NCBI RefSeq assembly: GCF_007971385.1
Contig: NZ_CP042434.1
Location: forward strand, 5,394,001-5,458,000
Reading direction: 5' to 3'
DNA: 64,000 nt
Source of the DNA: Arachidicoccus ginsenosidivorans
GTDB lineage: Bacteria > Bacteroidota > Bacteroidia > Chitinophagales > Chitinophagaceae
Below the pieces are notes generated by a model. The model had not been told where the DNA came from and did no database searches. It saw nothing but the letters and a program-made list of their open reading frames with translations. Every line of letters starts with the position of its first letter. Positions within the stretch are counted from its first letter, which is position 1. The position numbers and the translations under genes are program-made. This document shows, in pieces, positions 9,797 through 20,016 of this stretch.

Positions 9797-11323
9797 TTAT
9801 TTAAAAATGCTCAAATCTGAATTATAAATAGGGCTCTGTATATCTAAGAAGTTTAAAACACTATGGAACACATAGTTTTGGGAAACCATCTGAACGGGCT
9901 TCAATTGTTTTGTGCTGTCTGATGTCCAGACGACAAATGGAATTTCATATTGCTCTTTAGGGGCTATACTCAATGGTAAGCCGTGCATATAGAGGTTGTT
10001 TTCACCTAATGACTCTCCATGATCGGATACAAAGATCATCGCAGTTCTATATTGCTTTAACCCTTTTAAATCCTCAATGAGCCGATGCAAAATATAATCC
10101 GTATAGACAATTGTATTATCGTAGGCATTAATAAGCTCCTGGTGAGAGCAATCACCTAATTCTACACTATTGCAAACGGGCTTAAAGGTCTCAAATCTGG
10201 GTGGATACTTCTTACTATAAGTTGGTCCGTGGCTAGTACTAGTGTGTAAAACCACCAATACTTTATTTTTGTGGGTAGCCAGTATCTGCGCATTTAGGCC
10301 AGCTAATAGGATTTCATCGTAGCTACAGTCCGGACCTTTGCACAGGGGTAATAAATCCTTTCTTTTCTGATAGGTTTTAATATGAACAGGAGGTTCGCCC
10401 CAGTTAGTGGTTCTCCATATGACGCCTACCTTATTGCGGTATAAATAGTTAGGAAGGATTTCATATAATTTGCCGGATTTTTTATGCTCCAATATACTTT
10501 TTACCCCGGCCGTCGTATAGGTGGCAGCGGATTTGGCTGGATAGCTATATACATTTGGCGTCCTGGATAAATATGGGTTGGTATTTTTAGGGTAACCATA
10601 CAAAGAAAAGTCCTGCCTTCTGGCTGATTCGCCTATAACAAGAACCACTACAGATTTAATACTATCCTCAATAGTTGCATTGGGGAGTAAAATTTCTTTT
10701 TGATTTTTTTGTGCCTTGTGAATATAAAAAAGAGGAATGTTCACAGTATAAGCCCATGGCATTGCAAGCCCACCTAATTGTTTGGAGTTCTTATCAATCC
10801 AAAGCCAGTTGCTGGCATTTACAAAGACCATTACGAGCATAAATAATAGAGTAAGTGCGGTCGTTACCAGAAATCTTTTAATGGGTACCTTTATTATTTT
10901 GGCCTTGATAATGTAAATACTAGGGATTACGCCCAGCAATAATATATATAGGATCAGTTTTAAGGAAAAAAAACTGCTCGCTTCCTCATATTTTGTATTG
11001 ATAACATTGCCCAGCATACTCTCATCTATTATAACCCCATAAGTATTAATAAAATATACACAAAGCGAACTTGCTATAAAAAACAGTATTATCAACGATT
11101 TGCCCACGTAGCGGGAAACAAACAGTAACAGATAAAAACAAAAGGCATTTGCTACAATCATTAAAACGACCAGGCTGGAAATGATGGCAAATCCGTTCAG
11201 GCTTTTATACTCAAGATGATCAAATACAAAGCGGAAAAAAGGGAAGTGGAAGAGCAAAAAATTGAGTCCACTTAGGATCAAAGAAAAATGCAGAAGCTTT
11301 ACCGGTTTTTTTAAAAAACGCAT
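9797..11323 (-). CDS. eptA: Phosphoethanolamine transferase, EptA-like
   Basis: The protein has 508 residues if started at ATG 11321-11323 (MRFLKKPVKLLHFSL), preceded by a GGCCAGG ribosome-binding-like stretch. The frame extends upstream to 11614, but that part is Cys-rich and unlike the family. Five membrane segments in the first ~180 residues are followed by an alkaline-phosphatase/sulfatase domain: VLVIGESARRQDFSLYGYPK near 225, the Thr-rich nucleophile region SAATYTTAGVKS, and the zinc-site motif VSDHGESLGENNLYMHG near 438. It would transfer phosphoethanolamine from phosphatidylethanolamine to lipid A in the periplasm, which lowers the charge and gives polymyxin resistance. The exact acceptor is inferred. 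Confidence 0.85.
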   Translation of the reverse strand: MRFLKKPVKLLHFSLILSGLNFLLFHFPFFRFVFDHLEYKSLNGFAIISSLVVLMIVANAFCFYLLLFVSRYVGKSLIILFFIASSLCVYFINTYGVIIDESMLGNVINTKYEEASSFFSLKLILYILLLGVIPSIYIIKAKIIKVPIKRFLVTTALTLLFMLVMVFVNASNWLWIDKNSKQLGGLAMPWAYTVNIPLFYIHKAQKNQKEILLPNATIEDSIKSVVVLVIGESARRQDFSLYGYPKNTNPYLSRTPNVYSYPAKSAATYTTAGVKSILEHKKSGKLYEILPNYLYRNKVGVIWRTTNWGEPPVHIKTYQKRKDLLPLCKGPDCSYDEILLAGLNAQILATHKNKVLVVLHTSTSHGPTYSKKYPPRFETFKPVCNSVELGDCSHQELINAYDNTIVYTDYILHRLIEDLKGLKQYRTAMIFVSDHGESLGENNLYMHGLPLSIAPKEQYEIPFVVWTSDSTKQLKPVQMVSQNYVFHSVLNFLDIQSPIYNSDLSIFK

Positions 11324-11974
11324 GTTTACCTGGCCCTTGTTTAACATAAATATAGTTATATTTTTAAACGGGTAAATGGGTATATGATAAATAAAACAGT
11401 AAATAAATAGCCAAATACTGAACCTATCTACTTGATTTACAATATACAACCCACAAATACAGCAACAAGATACAAAACAAATCACAAAAGTAAAACAAAT
11501 CAGGTTGCAGAGGTCAAAGTAAGATAATACGCTTAATCGTCCAGGGCCCATATAATATGCAGAAAAAGACCTGGAGCCACCTATCCTTGTGCATGAATTG
11601 CAAATTATCTTCAACTAATACACCTGCGGCAAAAACGCAGTTTGCTTGCCTTTTCTTCTCCAGGAATTGTTGCTATTTTATAAATAAGCGCAAACAATCT
11701 GATCAAAAAAAATTGATTGCCTAAACGTTTAGTGGTCAGGATGCATACAATAGGACAATGGCCTAAAGTGTTAAGACAAGGTCATCATCATAAAAAAAGC
11801 CATTTATTATTTCGAGTAGATCGGTGAACTTATCCTTACCGCGCCTTAAAAAGCCGCTTATCTGCAAGCGAATTTTAAGGTGCGGTTTTGGGATTTGCAA
11901 TTGGCCACGTTATACAAAAGTATAGAGCATAAAAACCAGGCCCAGACTTTAAACAAATTAATTTGCAAGGTTTC
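11324..11974. other. Intergenic region upstream of eptA-like gene
   Basis: The stretch separates the eptA-like start from the 3' end of phoU. The eptA-proximal part is an open frame with no homology. The rest is AT-rich with a GC-richer patch around 11845-11915. No terminator with a clear T-run or recognisable promoter was found. Confidence 0.4.
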
Positions 11975-12643
11975 CTATGGCTGCAGGTCCTTATTATGTT
12001 TGAGCACCTTTGCCTCAATATAAAAAATAATTTCTTCTGCAATATTTTTCACATGGTCACCTACTCTTTCTAATTTACGGATTATCGAAAGAATATAAAG
12101 CACTTCATCAATTTCTGAGGGTTTTTCGACTAAATACCCCTTTGTAAAATCTATCGCCTGAGAATTCACTTCATCCAAAAACTCATCTCTTAAAAAAATA
12201 CTTCTAGCCAAAATCGTATTTTCATGTTCAAAAGAGGCCATCCCATCCTCCAAAATAGAAATAGCGACTTCCAGCATTTGCAGTACTTTAGAGCGCTCCA
12301 GCAAGGTTGTCGCAAATTTTGTCTCTGTGTGAATAATATATTTAGCGATACCTTCTGCAATATCACCAATCCTCTCCAAGTTGCTGTTGATTTTTAATAC
12401 CGCTAATACAAAACGCAGATCAACGGCCACTGGCGTACGAAGTGCCAGGACATTCTCGCAATCCCGGTCTATTTTTAATTCATAACCATTGACCCGCCTC
12501 TCCTTAATAACAATTTCCCGGGCCAGGTTCTTGTCAAAGTTTTTAAGTGCCAACTTAGATTTATGTAATTGAGCTTTGACCAAATCACCCATATTCACCA
12601 GCTCTTCTTTGAGGCTTTTAATTTCTTGTTCAATTTGTAACAT
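11975..12643 (-). CDS. phoU: Phosphate-signalling regulator PhoU
   Basis: The protein has 222 residues, the usual PhoU length. It shows two copies of the three-helix PhoU bundle with the metal-binding motif E/D-x-x-x-D: NLERIGDIAEGIAKYI near residue 89 and KLERVGDHVKNIAEEI near 192. PhoU damps phosphate uptake and signalling through PstSCAB. It is the last gene of the pst operon here, 26 bases after pstB. No phoB/phoR genes are visible in the window. Confidence 0.95.
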   Translation of the reverse strand: MLQIEQEIKSLKEELVNMGDLVKAQLHKSKLALKNFDKNLAREIVIKERRVNGYELKIDRDCENVLALRTPVAVDLRFVLAVLKINSNLERIGDIAEGIAKYIIHTETKFATTLLERSKVLQMLEVAISILEDGMASFEHENTILARSIFLRDEFLDEVNSQAIDFTKGYLVEKPSEIDEVLYILSIIRKLERVGDHVKNIAEEIIFYIEAKVLKHNKDLQP

Positions 12644-12668
12644 ATGCTGCTATTTAGGTAAATGATCC

Positions 12669-13427
12669 TTAACTGAATCTACCGGTAATGTAATTTTGTG
12701 TGCGCTGATCAGTGGGATTGGTAAACATTAATTTTGTTTCATCATATTCCACCAATTCTCCCATATAAAAAAATGCCGTCTTATCACTCACCCTGGCGGC
12801 CTGTTGCATATTATGCGTCACTATAATAAGTGTATAGTTCTTTTTTAATTCTTTGAATAGCTCCTCCACCATGGCCGTAGAAATCGGATCGAGTGCAGAG
12901 GTCGGTTCATCAAATAAGAGCACTTCGGGCTGCATCGCCACAGCTCTTGCGATGCAGAGCCGTTGTTGCTGCCCACCAGACAAAAATGTACCCTTTTTCA
13001 TCAGAGAATCTTTTACCTCCTTCCAAAGGGCCACCTTAGTGAGTGATTCCTCTACAATCCTTTCCCTTTCTGATTTGGATAATTTAATTCCATTTAATTT
13101 ATAACCCGCTAGTACATTGTCATGAATGCTTAAATTTGGAAATGGATTCGGCCGTTGAAACACCATCCCAATCTTTAAACGAACAACAATAGGGTGCATT
13201 TCTAAAATATCCTCATCATTCAGCCAGATCTTTCCGTTTGCATGTGCACTAGGCACCAGCTCATGCATCCGGTTAATTCCCCTAAGAAAGGTTGTCTTAC
13301 CACAACCTGAGGGCCCCATTACTGCAATCACACTATTTCTGGCAATATCCATACTGACATTTTTCACAACTTGGTTGTCCCCAAAGTAAGCGTTATAATT
13401 GACAGCTTTTATAATTGTACTTTCCAT
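12669..13427 (-). CDS. pstB: Phosphate ABC transporter ATPase PstB
   Basis: The protein has 252 residues with all ABC-ATPase motifs: Walker A GPSGCGKTT near residue 38, Q-loop in MVFQRPNPFPNLSI, signature LSGGQQQR, Walker B VLLFDEPTSALD and the switch His in VTHNMQQAARVSD. The Q-loop sequence FQRPNPFP is typical of PstB. It powers phosphate import with PstA/PstC. The start overlaps the pstA stop by 19 bases, which suggests translational coupling. Confidence 0.97.
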   Translation of the reverse strand: MESTIIKAVNYNAYFGDNQVVKNVSMDIARNSVIAVMGPSGCGKTTFLRGINRMHELVPSAHANGKIWLNDEDILEMHPIVVRLKIGMVFQRPNPFPNLSIHDNVLAGYKLNGIKLSKSERERIVEESLTKVALWKEVKDSLMKKGTFLSGGQQQRLCIARAVAMQPEVLLFDEPTSALDPISTAMVEELFKELKKNYTLIIVTHNMQQAARVSDKTAFFYMGELVEYDETKLMFTNPTDQRTQNYITGRFS

Positions 13428-14275
13428 TTTCTTGTAATCAGTTTTGTAATAAGATTGAGTGCCAGAACAAAAACCAATAAAACCAGCGAAGCACCCCAGG
13501 CGAGGCTCTGCCAGTCCTTATAGGAACTTGTAGCATAATTGAAAATCAGCAAAGGCAGGCTTTGCATAGGCTTTAATAAGTTGGTTTCCACAAAAGGATT
13601 GCCAAAAGCGGTAAATAAGAGTGGCGCTGTTTCCCCGGCAATTCTGGCCACAGAAAGCATTACGCCGGATATAATTCCGCTAAACCCACAGGGAATGACC
13701 ACTTTAGTGATCACCTTATGCCTGGGCATACCCAGTGCAAATGCGGCCTCTTTCAAGGAATCGGGGATCAACTTCAGGGTTTCTTCTGTTGAACGGATAA
13801 TAATAGGAAACATCATAATGGCCAGTGCAATACTGCCGGATAAGGCAGAGAAGCCTCCCATGGGACGCACTATCCAAAAATAAGCGACTATGCCAATAAC
13901 GATAGAAGGCACTCCTTGTAAAATATCAACACTAACACCTACCCAGGAAGCAAATTTATTACTTTTATTCTCACTTAAATAAACCCCACATAAAATCCCT
14001 ATTGGAACGGCGATAATCGTAGCTACCACAATGATTATTACCGTACCAAGTAATGCATTAGCAACACCACCCCCAGATTCACCTACAGGTTTAGGTATAT
14101 GGATTATAAAGTCCCAGTTAATAGCAGCAATCCCCTCTTTAATGATATACACCAAAATAAAGGCCAACGGAAGGGCACATAGAAAGGTTAAGAGGATCAC
14201 CGCCCACTTCATGGCTTTATTTTTGATGATCCGGAATTTCAAACGATCATTCATAGTATAAGATAAATTATCCAT
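13409..14275 (-). CDS. pstA: Phosphate ABC transporter permease PstA
   Basis: The protein has about 288 residues starting at ATG 14273-14275 (MDNLSYTMNDRLKF). The longer start at 14311 would run deep into the restored pstC frame and is less likely. Six membrane segments are visible. The ABC-permease EAA loop is present as EAAFALGMPRHKVITKVVIP near residue 185, followed by IAGETAPLLFTAFG, a PstA signature. With PstC it forms the inner-membrane phosphate channel. The gene overlaps the restored pstC end by 8 bases and pstB by 19 bases. Confidence 0.95.
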   Translation of the reverse strand: MDNLSYTMNDRLKFRIIKNKAMKWAVILLTFLCALPLAFILVYIIKEGIAAINWDFIIHIPKPVGESGGGVANALLGTVIIIVVATIIAVPIGILCGVYLSENKSNKFASWVGVSVDILQGVPSIVIGIVAYFWIVRPMGGFSALSGSIALAIMMFPIIIRSTEETLKLIPDSLKEAAFALGMPRHKVITKVVIPCGFSGIISGVMLSVARIAGETAPLLFTAFGNPFVETNLLKPMQSLPLLIFNYATSSYKDWQSLAWGASLVLLVFVLALNLITKLITRKWKVQL

Positions 14276-15257
14276 TATTTCGGGTCGCCCTTTTAATAAT
14301 ATTTTTACCAATCAAGTTAATCACAAAAGTTACCAAAAAAGGAATAAACCCATTTCGATCAAAGCCGATACGTAAACAGGATTGTCGGCTTCTGTAAATT
14401 CATTGGCGATGACACTAGCCATTGTATTACCTGGTGCGAAAATGCTTTTAGGTAAAAAATTCGCGTTACCAATTAGCATGGTAACAGCCATGGTCTCACC
14501 GATGGCTCTACCCAGGGACAAAAGGATACCGGCAAACAGGCCAGATTTAGAATAAGGGATGATCACTTTACGTAAAACTTCCCATCTGGTCGCGCCAAGT
14601 GCATACGCCCCTTCTTTTAAAGAAGCGGGTACCATGCGCAACATGGTAGTCCCTAGTGAGGCAGCATAGGGAATAATCATAATAGCCAGGATCAATGCAG
14701 CAGAAAACAAACCAACTCCGTTAGGCATGATCCCAAATTTCATTTCCAGCATCCGAATAATAGGCACCAGTACAAAAATCCCCAGAAGCCAAAAATAACG
14801 GAAGGCACTGCGGCGATCAGATCAATTGTATTTTTTATAAAATTGGAAAAAACGCCCTTAGGAAAGTATTCCCCCAAGAAAACGGCGATGGCAATTGAAA
14901 AAGGTATTGAAATAATGAGTGCCAAAAAAGAAGTGATGAGTGTCCCTGCTAAAAATGGTAATGCGCCAAATATATTGGCCACCGGATTCCAGGTACTGGT
15001 CCAAAAAACCTTGCTCCTAAGGCGTTCATGGCTGGAATGGATTGATAAAACAGGGTCGCTAAAATCCCAAAGACAATTAGAATAAGCAGTATCCCCGTAA
15101 AAGACAACGTATGTTTAAAAAACGTTTCTCCTTTGATGCCCCTACGGATACGACTAGGCTGCAGTAACCTTTTGCTATTTGACCTAGCATTCGCTTTAGC
15201 CTCGAAGATGGTTTGCCCCTGTGGTGCTTGATTTGTGTTTTTAATAATTGAATCCAT
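14268..15257 (-). pseudogene. pstC: Phosphate ABC transporter permease PstC (three frameshifts)
   Basis: Three frames cover one PstC: MDSIIKNTNQAPQGQ...MNALGARFF, then NPVANIFGALPFLAGT...WGF, then PIIRMLEMKFG...EMGLFL, with the EAA loop as EGAYALGATRWEVLRKVIIP. The joins fall in three homopolymer runs on the plus strand: A6 at 15003-15008, A5 at 14774-14778 and A6 at 14335-14340. One added base at each gives a protein of about 331 residues that stops at 14268-14270, overlapping the pstA start. Flanking pstS, pstA and pstB are intact, so three independent real mutations here seem unlikely. Sequencing deletions are the simpler reading. Confidence 0.88.
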
Positions 15258-15343
15258 TTTTCAATTGTTTTTGCGTGGCTTGTGCTGCATACGACCTACT
15301 TATAAAGGCCCTGTTTACTTCCTTATACATTAAAGGCCATCCT

Positions 15344-16408
15344 TTATTTTAAAATAGGCCGCCCGTTATAAGTGGCAGATTTTAAAATGGCTTCACCTGT
15401 AGATACCGCTGCTTTAGAAAGCGGTGCATAATCCAGTTTACTGCTATATTGCTGCCCGCTATGAATCATCCAGTTCACCAGTTGCAATAATTGTGTGGCC
15501 TGCTCCTGGGTACGGTTATTATAGTTTTGCTCTTTATAGATCAACACCCATGAGAATCCAGCAATAGGATAACCAGTTGCAGCCTCTGTATTAGTAAGTA
15601 ATACCTTGCCATCCGCAGGGATCTCAATATCAGCGGCAGCTGTTACGCTTTGAATCGACGGCGTTATATAATTGCCGGCCTTATTTTGAATTATCGCATA
15701 AGACATATGGTTTTGAATGGCATAAGCCAGTTCAATATAGCCAACGCAACCCGGCGTCTGTTTAATAAGACCAGAAACACCTTCGTTGCCTTTTCCGCCT
15801 AAGCCAATTGGCCAGTTAACAGACGTACCTGTTCCAACCTTACTAAGCCAATCTGGACTAACTTTAGCCAAATACGATGTGAAAATAGCCGTAGTACCAC
15901 TACCATCTGAACGGTGAGCCACCACTAAATCGGTTGTTGGCAGTTTTACATCTGGATTTGCGGCTGCAATTAATGGATCATTCCACTTTTTAATCTTGCC
16001 TAAAAACATGGCGGCTACGATTTCTGGTGTGAACCTGAGCGTTTCGGTAAAGCCAGGAAGGTTATAACTAACCACTACTGCCCCAGCGGTCACTGGAATA
16101 TGAAGCACATCGCCTTGAACCGCTTTCATTTGTTCCTCGTTCATAGGCGCATCAGAGGCACCAAAATCAATGGTTTTGTGTGTCAATTGAGATATACCTG
16201 CTCCCGAACCTACAGATTGATAATTTACCTGTATTTTGGTAGAATCATGATATACGGAAAACATCTTAGAGAACAAAGGATTGTCAAAGGAACTACCTGC
16301 GCCAATAATACCTGAACTTGAGTTCCCTGTACCACAAGCAGAAAGGGCAACGGCTGCCACTAAGGCTAGCATTGCCGATTTTGCTGATTTAAATTTTAAG
16401 TTTTTCAT
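15344..16408 (-). CDS. pstS: Phosphate-binding lipoprotein PstS
   Basis: The protein has 354 residues. A lipoprotein signal ends in LSACG, with the lipid-bearing Cys near residue 25. The phosphate-binding loops are recognisable: GAGSSFDNPLFSKMF near 37, a VGSGAGISQL loop near 65, FGASDAPM and HRSDGSGTTAIFTSYL near 165. It captures phosphate in the periplasm and delivers it to PstCA. It is the first gene of the pst operon. The 86-base gap to pstC and the T-rich leader just upstream fit a start of transcription before pstS. Confidence 0.96.
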   Translation of the reverse strand: MKNLKFKSAKSAMLALVAAVALSACGTGNSSSGIIGAGSSFDNPLFSKMFSVYHDSTKIQVNYQSVGSGAGISQLTHKTIDFGASDAPMNEEQMKAVQGDVLHIPVTAGAVVVSYNLPGFTETLRFTPEIVAAMFLGKIKKWNDPLIAAANPDVKLPTTDLVVAHRSDGSGTTAIFTSYLAKVSPDWLSKVGTGTSVNWPIGLGGKGNEGVSGLIKQTPGCVGYIELAYAIQNHMSYAIIQNKAGNYITPSIQSVTAAADIEIPADGKVLLTNTEAATGYPIAGFSWVLIYKEQNYNNRTQEQATQLLQLVNWMIHSGQQYSSKLDYAPLSKAAVSTGEAILKSATYNGRPILK

Positions 16409-16506
16409 TGTTTTTTTATTTTCTTTTTTTTATTTTTTCTTATTTGGTCGTTTACTTCTATTATTTATTCTTGTTCTACCTTCAGTGACAACGCATTAAA
16501 TGAGGA

Positions 16507-17741
16507 TTATTTGCCAAATACATAATTGAAACTTACCCGGTAAACCAGATCATAATCATGTTTACGAGCGCCCACCAGGCCCGCCTGTTGTCCTTCATAA
16601 CTATTATACCATATATTAGGAATGATATGGACATTACTGACCGGGGTAAAATCTAAGCCAGCTGTTACAAATTTCTCTTTTGTATTAGGTTCATAATGAG
16701 AAGAAAACCCTTGATAGCTTTCATATTTATCTGCCTCATAATGTCGATCAGGGTTAAAAAAATCAATTCTTGAGAAGGCGGCTAACTTGCCGGGTATAAC
16801 GGTTGCGCGTCCAAATATAGAGAGGCCAAGTGCATCTGCATTTAACGTATCACGATTACTTGCATTTATGCCAGCCACATCGTTTTTCCCGTGATTTAAA
16901 AACCCTTCAACCCCCACTGCATATGCTTTATCCGTATAGCCCACAAATGCTTTGATCATATTTGTTTCGTGGTGCCACTGACTGGTCCACTGTAACCTTT
17001 CATAGTCTGCGTATAATTGGAGTGTTAGTTTTTTGTTCAATAATTTCGCCCATAAATCCCCGTAAAACTTCTTAAACTTATTATTTTCGGGTACGGCCCC
17101 ATTGCCGTTGCCCACCATCAGATCATAACCATACTTTGCAGCTTTATCAAAACGCCCCCTTAAAGAGACCCCTAAATCAAATGAAGGGGTGCGTCTTATA
17201 TCGGCAATGGTCCTTTCCACACTCCTGTAGCCCCAGACCTTCTCTGAAGTAGCGGAAAATGCCGGTGTCATTGACTGCCCGATAATCAACTCCGTACCTG
17301 TCCAAATGTCCTTCCAATGAACATTGGCATACTTTATATAAAATGTATACTTATTATTGCTGAGTAGGTCTCCAGACGCGGTTTTAGCGCCATCACCGCT
17401 AGTGTGGGTAATATTATCCTCAGCAGCTAAAAGGATTTCTGTGAAAAACTTTTTGGAGATATTATAATCATAGCCAAGATAGATGCGCCTAAAGGCGAAT
17501 GCATTTTCATTTTTTGCGACGCCTGTATATTGGTTCGCACCTCCTCTATTCAAAGAATCACTATGTGCTTTTGTTGCATAGTCCCCAAAGGCATACCCCA
17601 TAAATGCCCCGTCTTAGGAATACCTGCGGCAAAACTGGAGTCGTTTCCGCTAATTATCTGGCCATTTACACCGGAAATGGCGCTTATGATAGAAAATACA
17701 CTAACCATTAGGTAAATACCTATTCGATTCATTCGATTCAT
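16507..17741 (-). pseudogene. Phosphate-selective-type porin (OprO/OprP-like, one frameshift)
   Basis: A signal peptide (MNRMNRIGIYLMVSVFSIISAISGVNGQ) begins at 17741. The frame breaks at the C4 run 17607-17610. One added base turns KTGHLWGMP into KTGAFMGYAFGDYATKAHSD and joins the main frame, giving about 411 residues. The body is rich in alternating aromatic beta-strands and ends VYRVSFNYVFGK, with the terminal aromatic-x-F pattern of outer-membrane barrels. Its position directly upstream of pstS, in the same direction with 98 bases between, suggests outer-membrane entry of phosphate. The family name is inferred from general similarity and context. Confidence 0.7.
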
Positions 17742-18422
17742 AAATTTGATACAAAGAAATCGTCACAGTGTTACTCCAATATTACCTGACTGTTACCTTA
17801 ATGTTACCAATCCAGATAAAATGAACTTTCTTAATAGTTTGATTACGATAATTTAATACAAAACCCTTTAATAACCAGCACCTTTCACTGCGTTTTATGC
17901 TGATTAGCGAGCAAAAAAGCATGTTTGGATAGTGTTCATATATATTATTATCAGATATTTTTGAACTTAAAAAAGCTGTTGAAACTGGCCAAATTGGGAT
18001 TACAAATAACAGGCAGCACTGCAAATTAAAAATCAGGCAGAAAGATATTTAAGCTGTCAACCACTCAACCCCTTCGCAAATAGCCTGGTGAAGTCGAGCG
18101 AATTGTTAATGCAAAGAATATCCGTTAAAGTAGGCCACAGTCAAATATTAAAACAAATTATTATAAATTAGGCTTTCCACAAAGAATACGCATTATTAAA
18201 ATTGTTTTTTCTAGCATTTCCGAATGTCAAAAGAAAAGTAAACACAGTCACTTTAATACCTGAAGGTGGCAATTTTACAAACTGGATCTCGGTCACTTGG
18301 CCACGCCGATTGAGCCAGTTTTAGATTTGCCGCAAACAGGTATCAGACTTCGGGGTATTTTTCAGCAGGCCGATCCTTCAAATTAGTTTATTTTAAAATA
18401 TAATTATCTTAACCAAAATAAA
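17742..18422. other. Intergenic region, no gene seen
   Basis: These 680 bases contain only short frames with no recognisable similarity, including one of 80 codons on the minus strand. The region is AT-rich apart from a GC-rich patch around 18290-18350. The porin promoter must lie near 17742-17850, but no motif was assigned. Confidence 0.4.
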
Positions 18423-19222
18423 TTAATGCTTAGGAATTTGCGCCGCTCTAGTTTCTACTGTATGAGCAGAGAACACCCCAAGTGCACCATTGGATATGTT
18501 ATTGGGAGGATTGTTAGGTGTCGTCCCGCCACCTGGGCCACTGTCAGCCATTAAGGCAAGTGCTTTATAATATAAAGCGACATTTTGATCTATGCACTCC
18601 ATTTGAATGCAGAGCGAATCACCTCGTTTTAACTTCAGGTCGTCGTCGTTAATTTCAAGCCGCTCTGTATTTTCAAGGCCATTTCTCATTAAATCATCCA
18701 TGATAAAATGTTGATTAATAAGTTTGCCATTGACTAAAAGTACGAATCTATAATTATTGTCATTGCGGACGGGATCCAGATATTTGGAATTACATTAAAT
18801 TCAGTTTCACCAGTCACCATAACTTCCTCTATTTCAATAGAGTCAAATGGCACCTTCTGGGGCATACTACTTTGCGCAGTATAGACCTGCCCTTCAGCAT
18901 TTAAGGTCAGGTTATAAGTATTTCCTGGATGACCATCAATCTTATTGCTACGGTATAAACCATTGCCCATGGGCGTTAAATCCTCTGAGTTTCCTTTATC
19001 ATCATTTAAGGTCACAGTTGCGTTATCAATAGTCGGATAGCTTCCTGTTGAGGGTAAACGGATGGATTTAATAACCTTTACAAAATAAGGGCTTTTTTGA
19101 TCCGTGATATTACCCTCAATAACTATCCTTGATTGATTATCTTTATAACGCAGGGCGACCACTTTCTCGCAACTTGCCAATACCATGGCTATGAACAGCA
19201 TATTTAGGATTGTTTTCATCAT
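18423..19222 (-). pseudogene. DUF4249 lipoprotein (one frameshift)
   Basis: The N-terminal part (MMKTILNMLFIAMVLASCEK) is a lipoprotein signal with Cys at residue 18, followed by IVIEGNITDQKSPYFVKVIKS, the typical opening of DUF4249 proteins. The frame breaks at the CC at 18776-18777. Adding one base gives NIWDPVRNDNNYRFVLLVNG and joins the second part, ending at 18423. The complete protein is about 266 residues, shorter than usual. DUF4249 proteins are usually encoded next to a TonB-dependent receptor, as here, and are thought to help it at the outer membrane. The ligand is unknown. Confidence 0.75.
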
Positions 19223-19239
19223 TGTTTAAGTAAAAGAAA

Positions 19240-19999
19240 TTAAAAATTAAAATTATATGTTACACTGGGTATCCAACGGAACAGCGAGGTTTGTACCGCA
19301 TCAATTTTTTGTGGATCGATTTTATTCTCTTTAAATGTGAGGCTATAAGGATTTTGGCGACCATACACATTATATAGACCAAAGCTCCAGGAGCTGTGCA
19401 CCTTGCCCTTCTTTGGCCTTTCATAAGTTGCACTAAAATCCAAACGGTGGGTCGCGGCCATTCTATCTGCATTTCGTTTGGCATACTGATAAATCACCAT
19501 ATTATTCACCATATACTTTCCCGTAAGAAAAATTACCGCATTGCCAGTATTATATACAAACGTGCCTGACAGTACCCAACGGGGGGAAAGCTTATAAATG
19601 CCGACAATTGACAAATCGTGCGTCCGGTCTTGTTTTGCGTTATACCATTGACCTTCATTAATACCTTGAATTTCCTCTCAGTCTTAGAGAGTGTGTAGCC
19701 TACCCATCCTGTCAGCCTTCCCGTCTATTTTTATAACATAACCTCAAGGCCATATGCCCTACCCTTGCCAAACAGAAGTTCACGTTCTACATCAGGAGTC
19801 GTATTAAGGTCTACGCCATCCTTATAATCGATCTGATTTTGCATGAGTTTATAATAGATCCCCGCACTTAGTTCATAAGCATTTCCATTGATTGACTTAA
19901 AATAACCGGCGCTCAGCTGATCTGCGACTTCTGGTCGTATATTATAACTGTTTCCGATCCACTGGTCAGTAGGGCTTCCACCAGTCGAATTGCTCATTA
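19240..19999 (-). pseudogene. TonB-dependent receptor, C-terminal remnant
   Basis: Two segments of one outer-membrane receptor are present. 19731-19997 covers barrel strands (ADQLSAGYFKSINGNAYELS, GRAYGLEVML), and 19240-19614 covers the end (RWVLSGTFVYNTGN ... WSFGLYNVYGRQNPYSL ... PSVTYNFNF, with a terminal Phe). Between them the reading frame shifts at least twice. The whole plug and most of the barrel are missing, because the gene runs into an IS4-like transposase at about 20000 and no other part was found in the window. It was probably the partner of the DUF4249 gene directly downstream (18-bp gap). Confidence 0.75.
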
Positions 20000-20016
20000 A
20001 ACTATAACTTTTATTA

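Noticed and set aside
11324..11614. N-terminal extension of the EptA-like protein
   Set aside because: The extra 97 residues are Cys-rich and unlike the family, and a good ATG with a purine-rich site lies at 11321-11323.
17782..18024. 80-codon minus-strand open frame
   Set aside because: Unusual composition with no similarity or start context; treated as non-coding.
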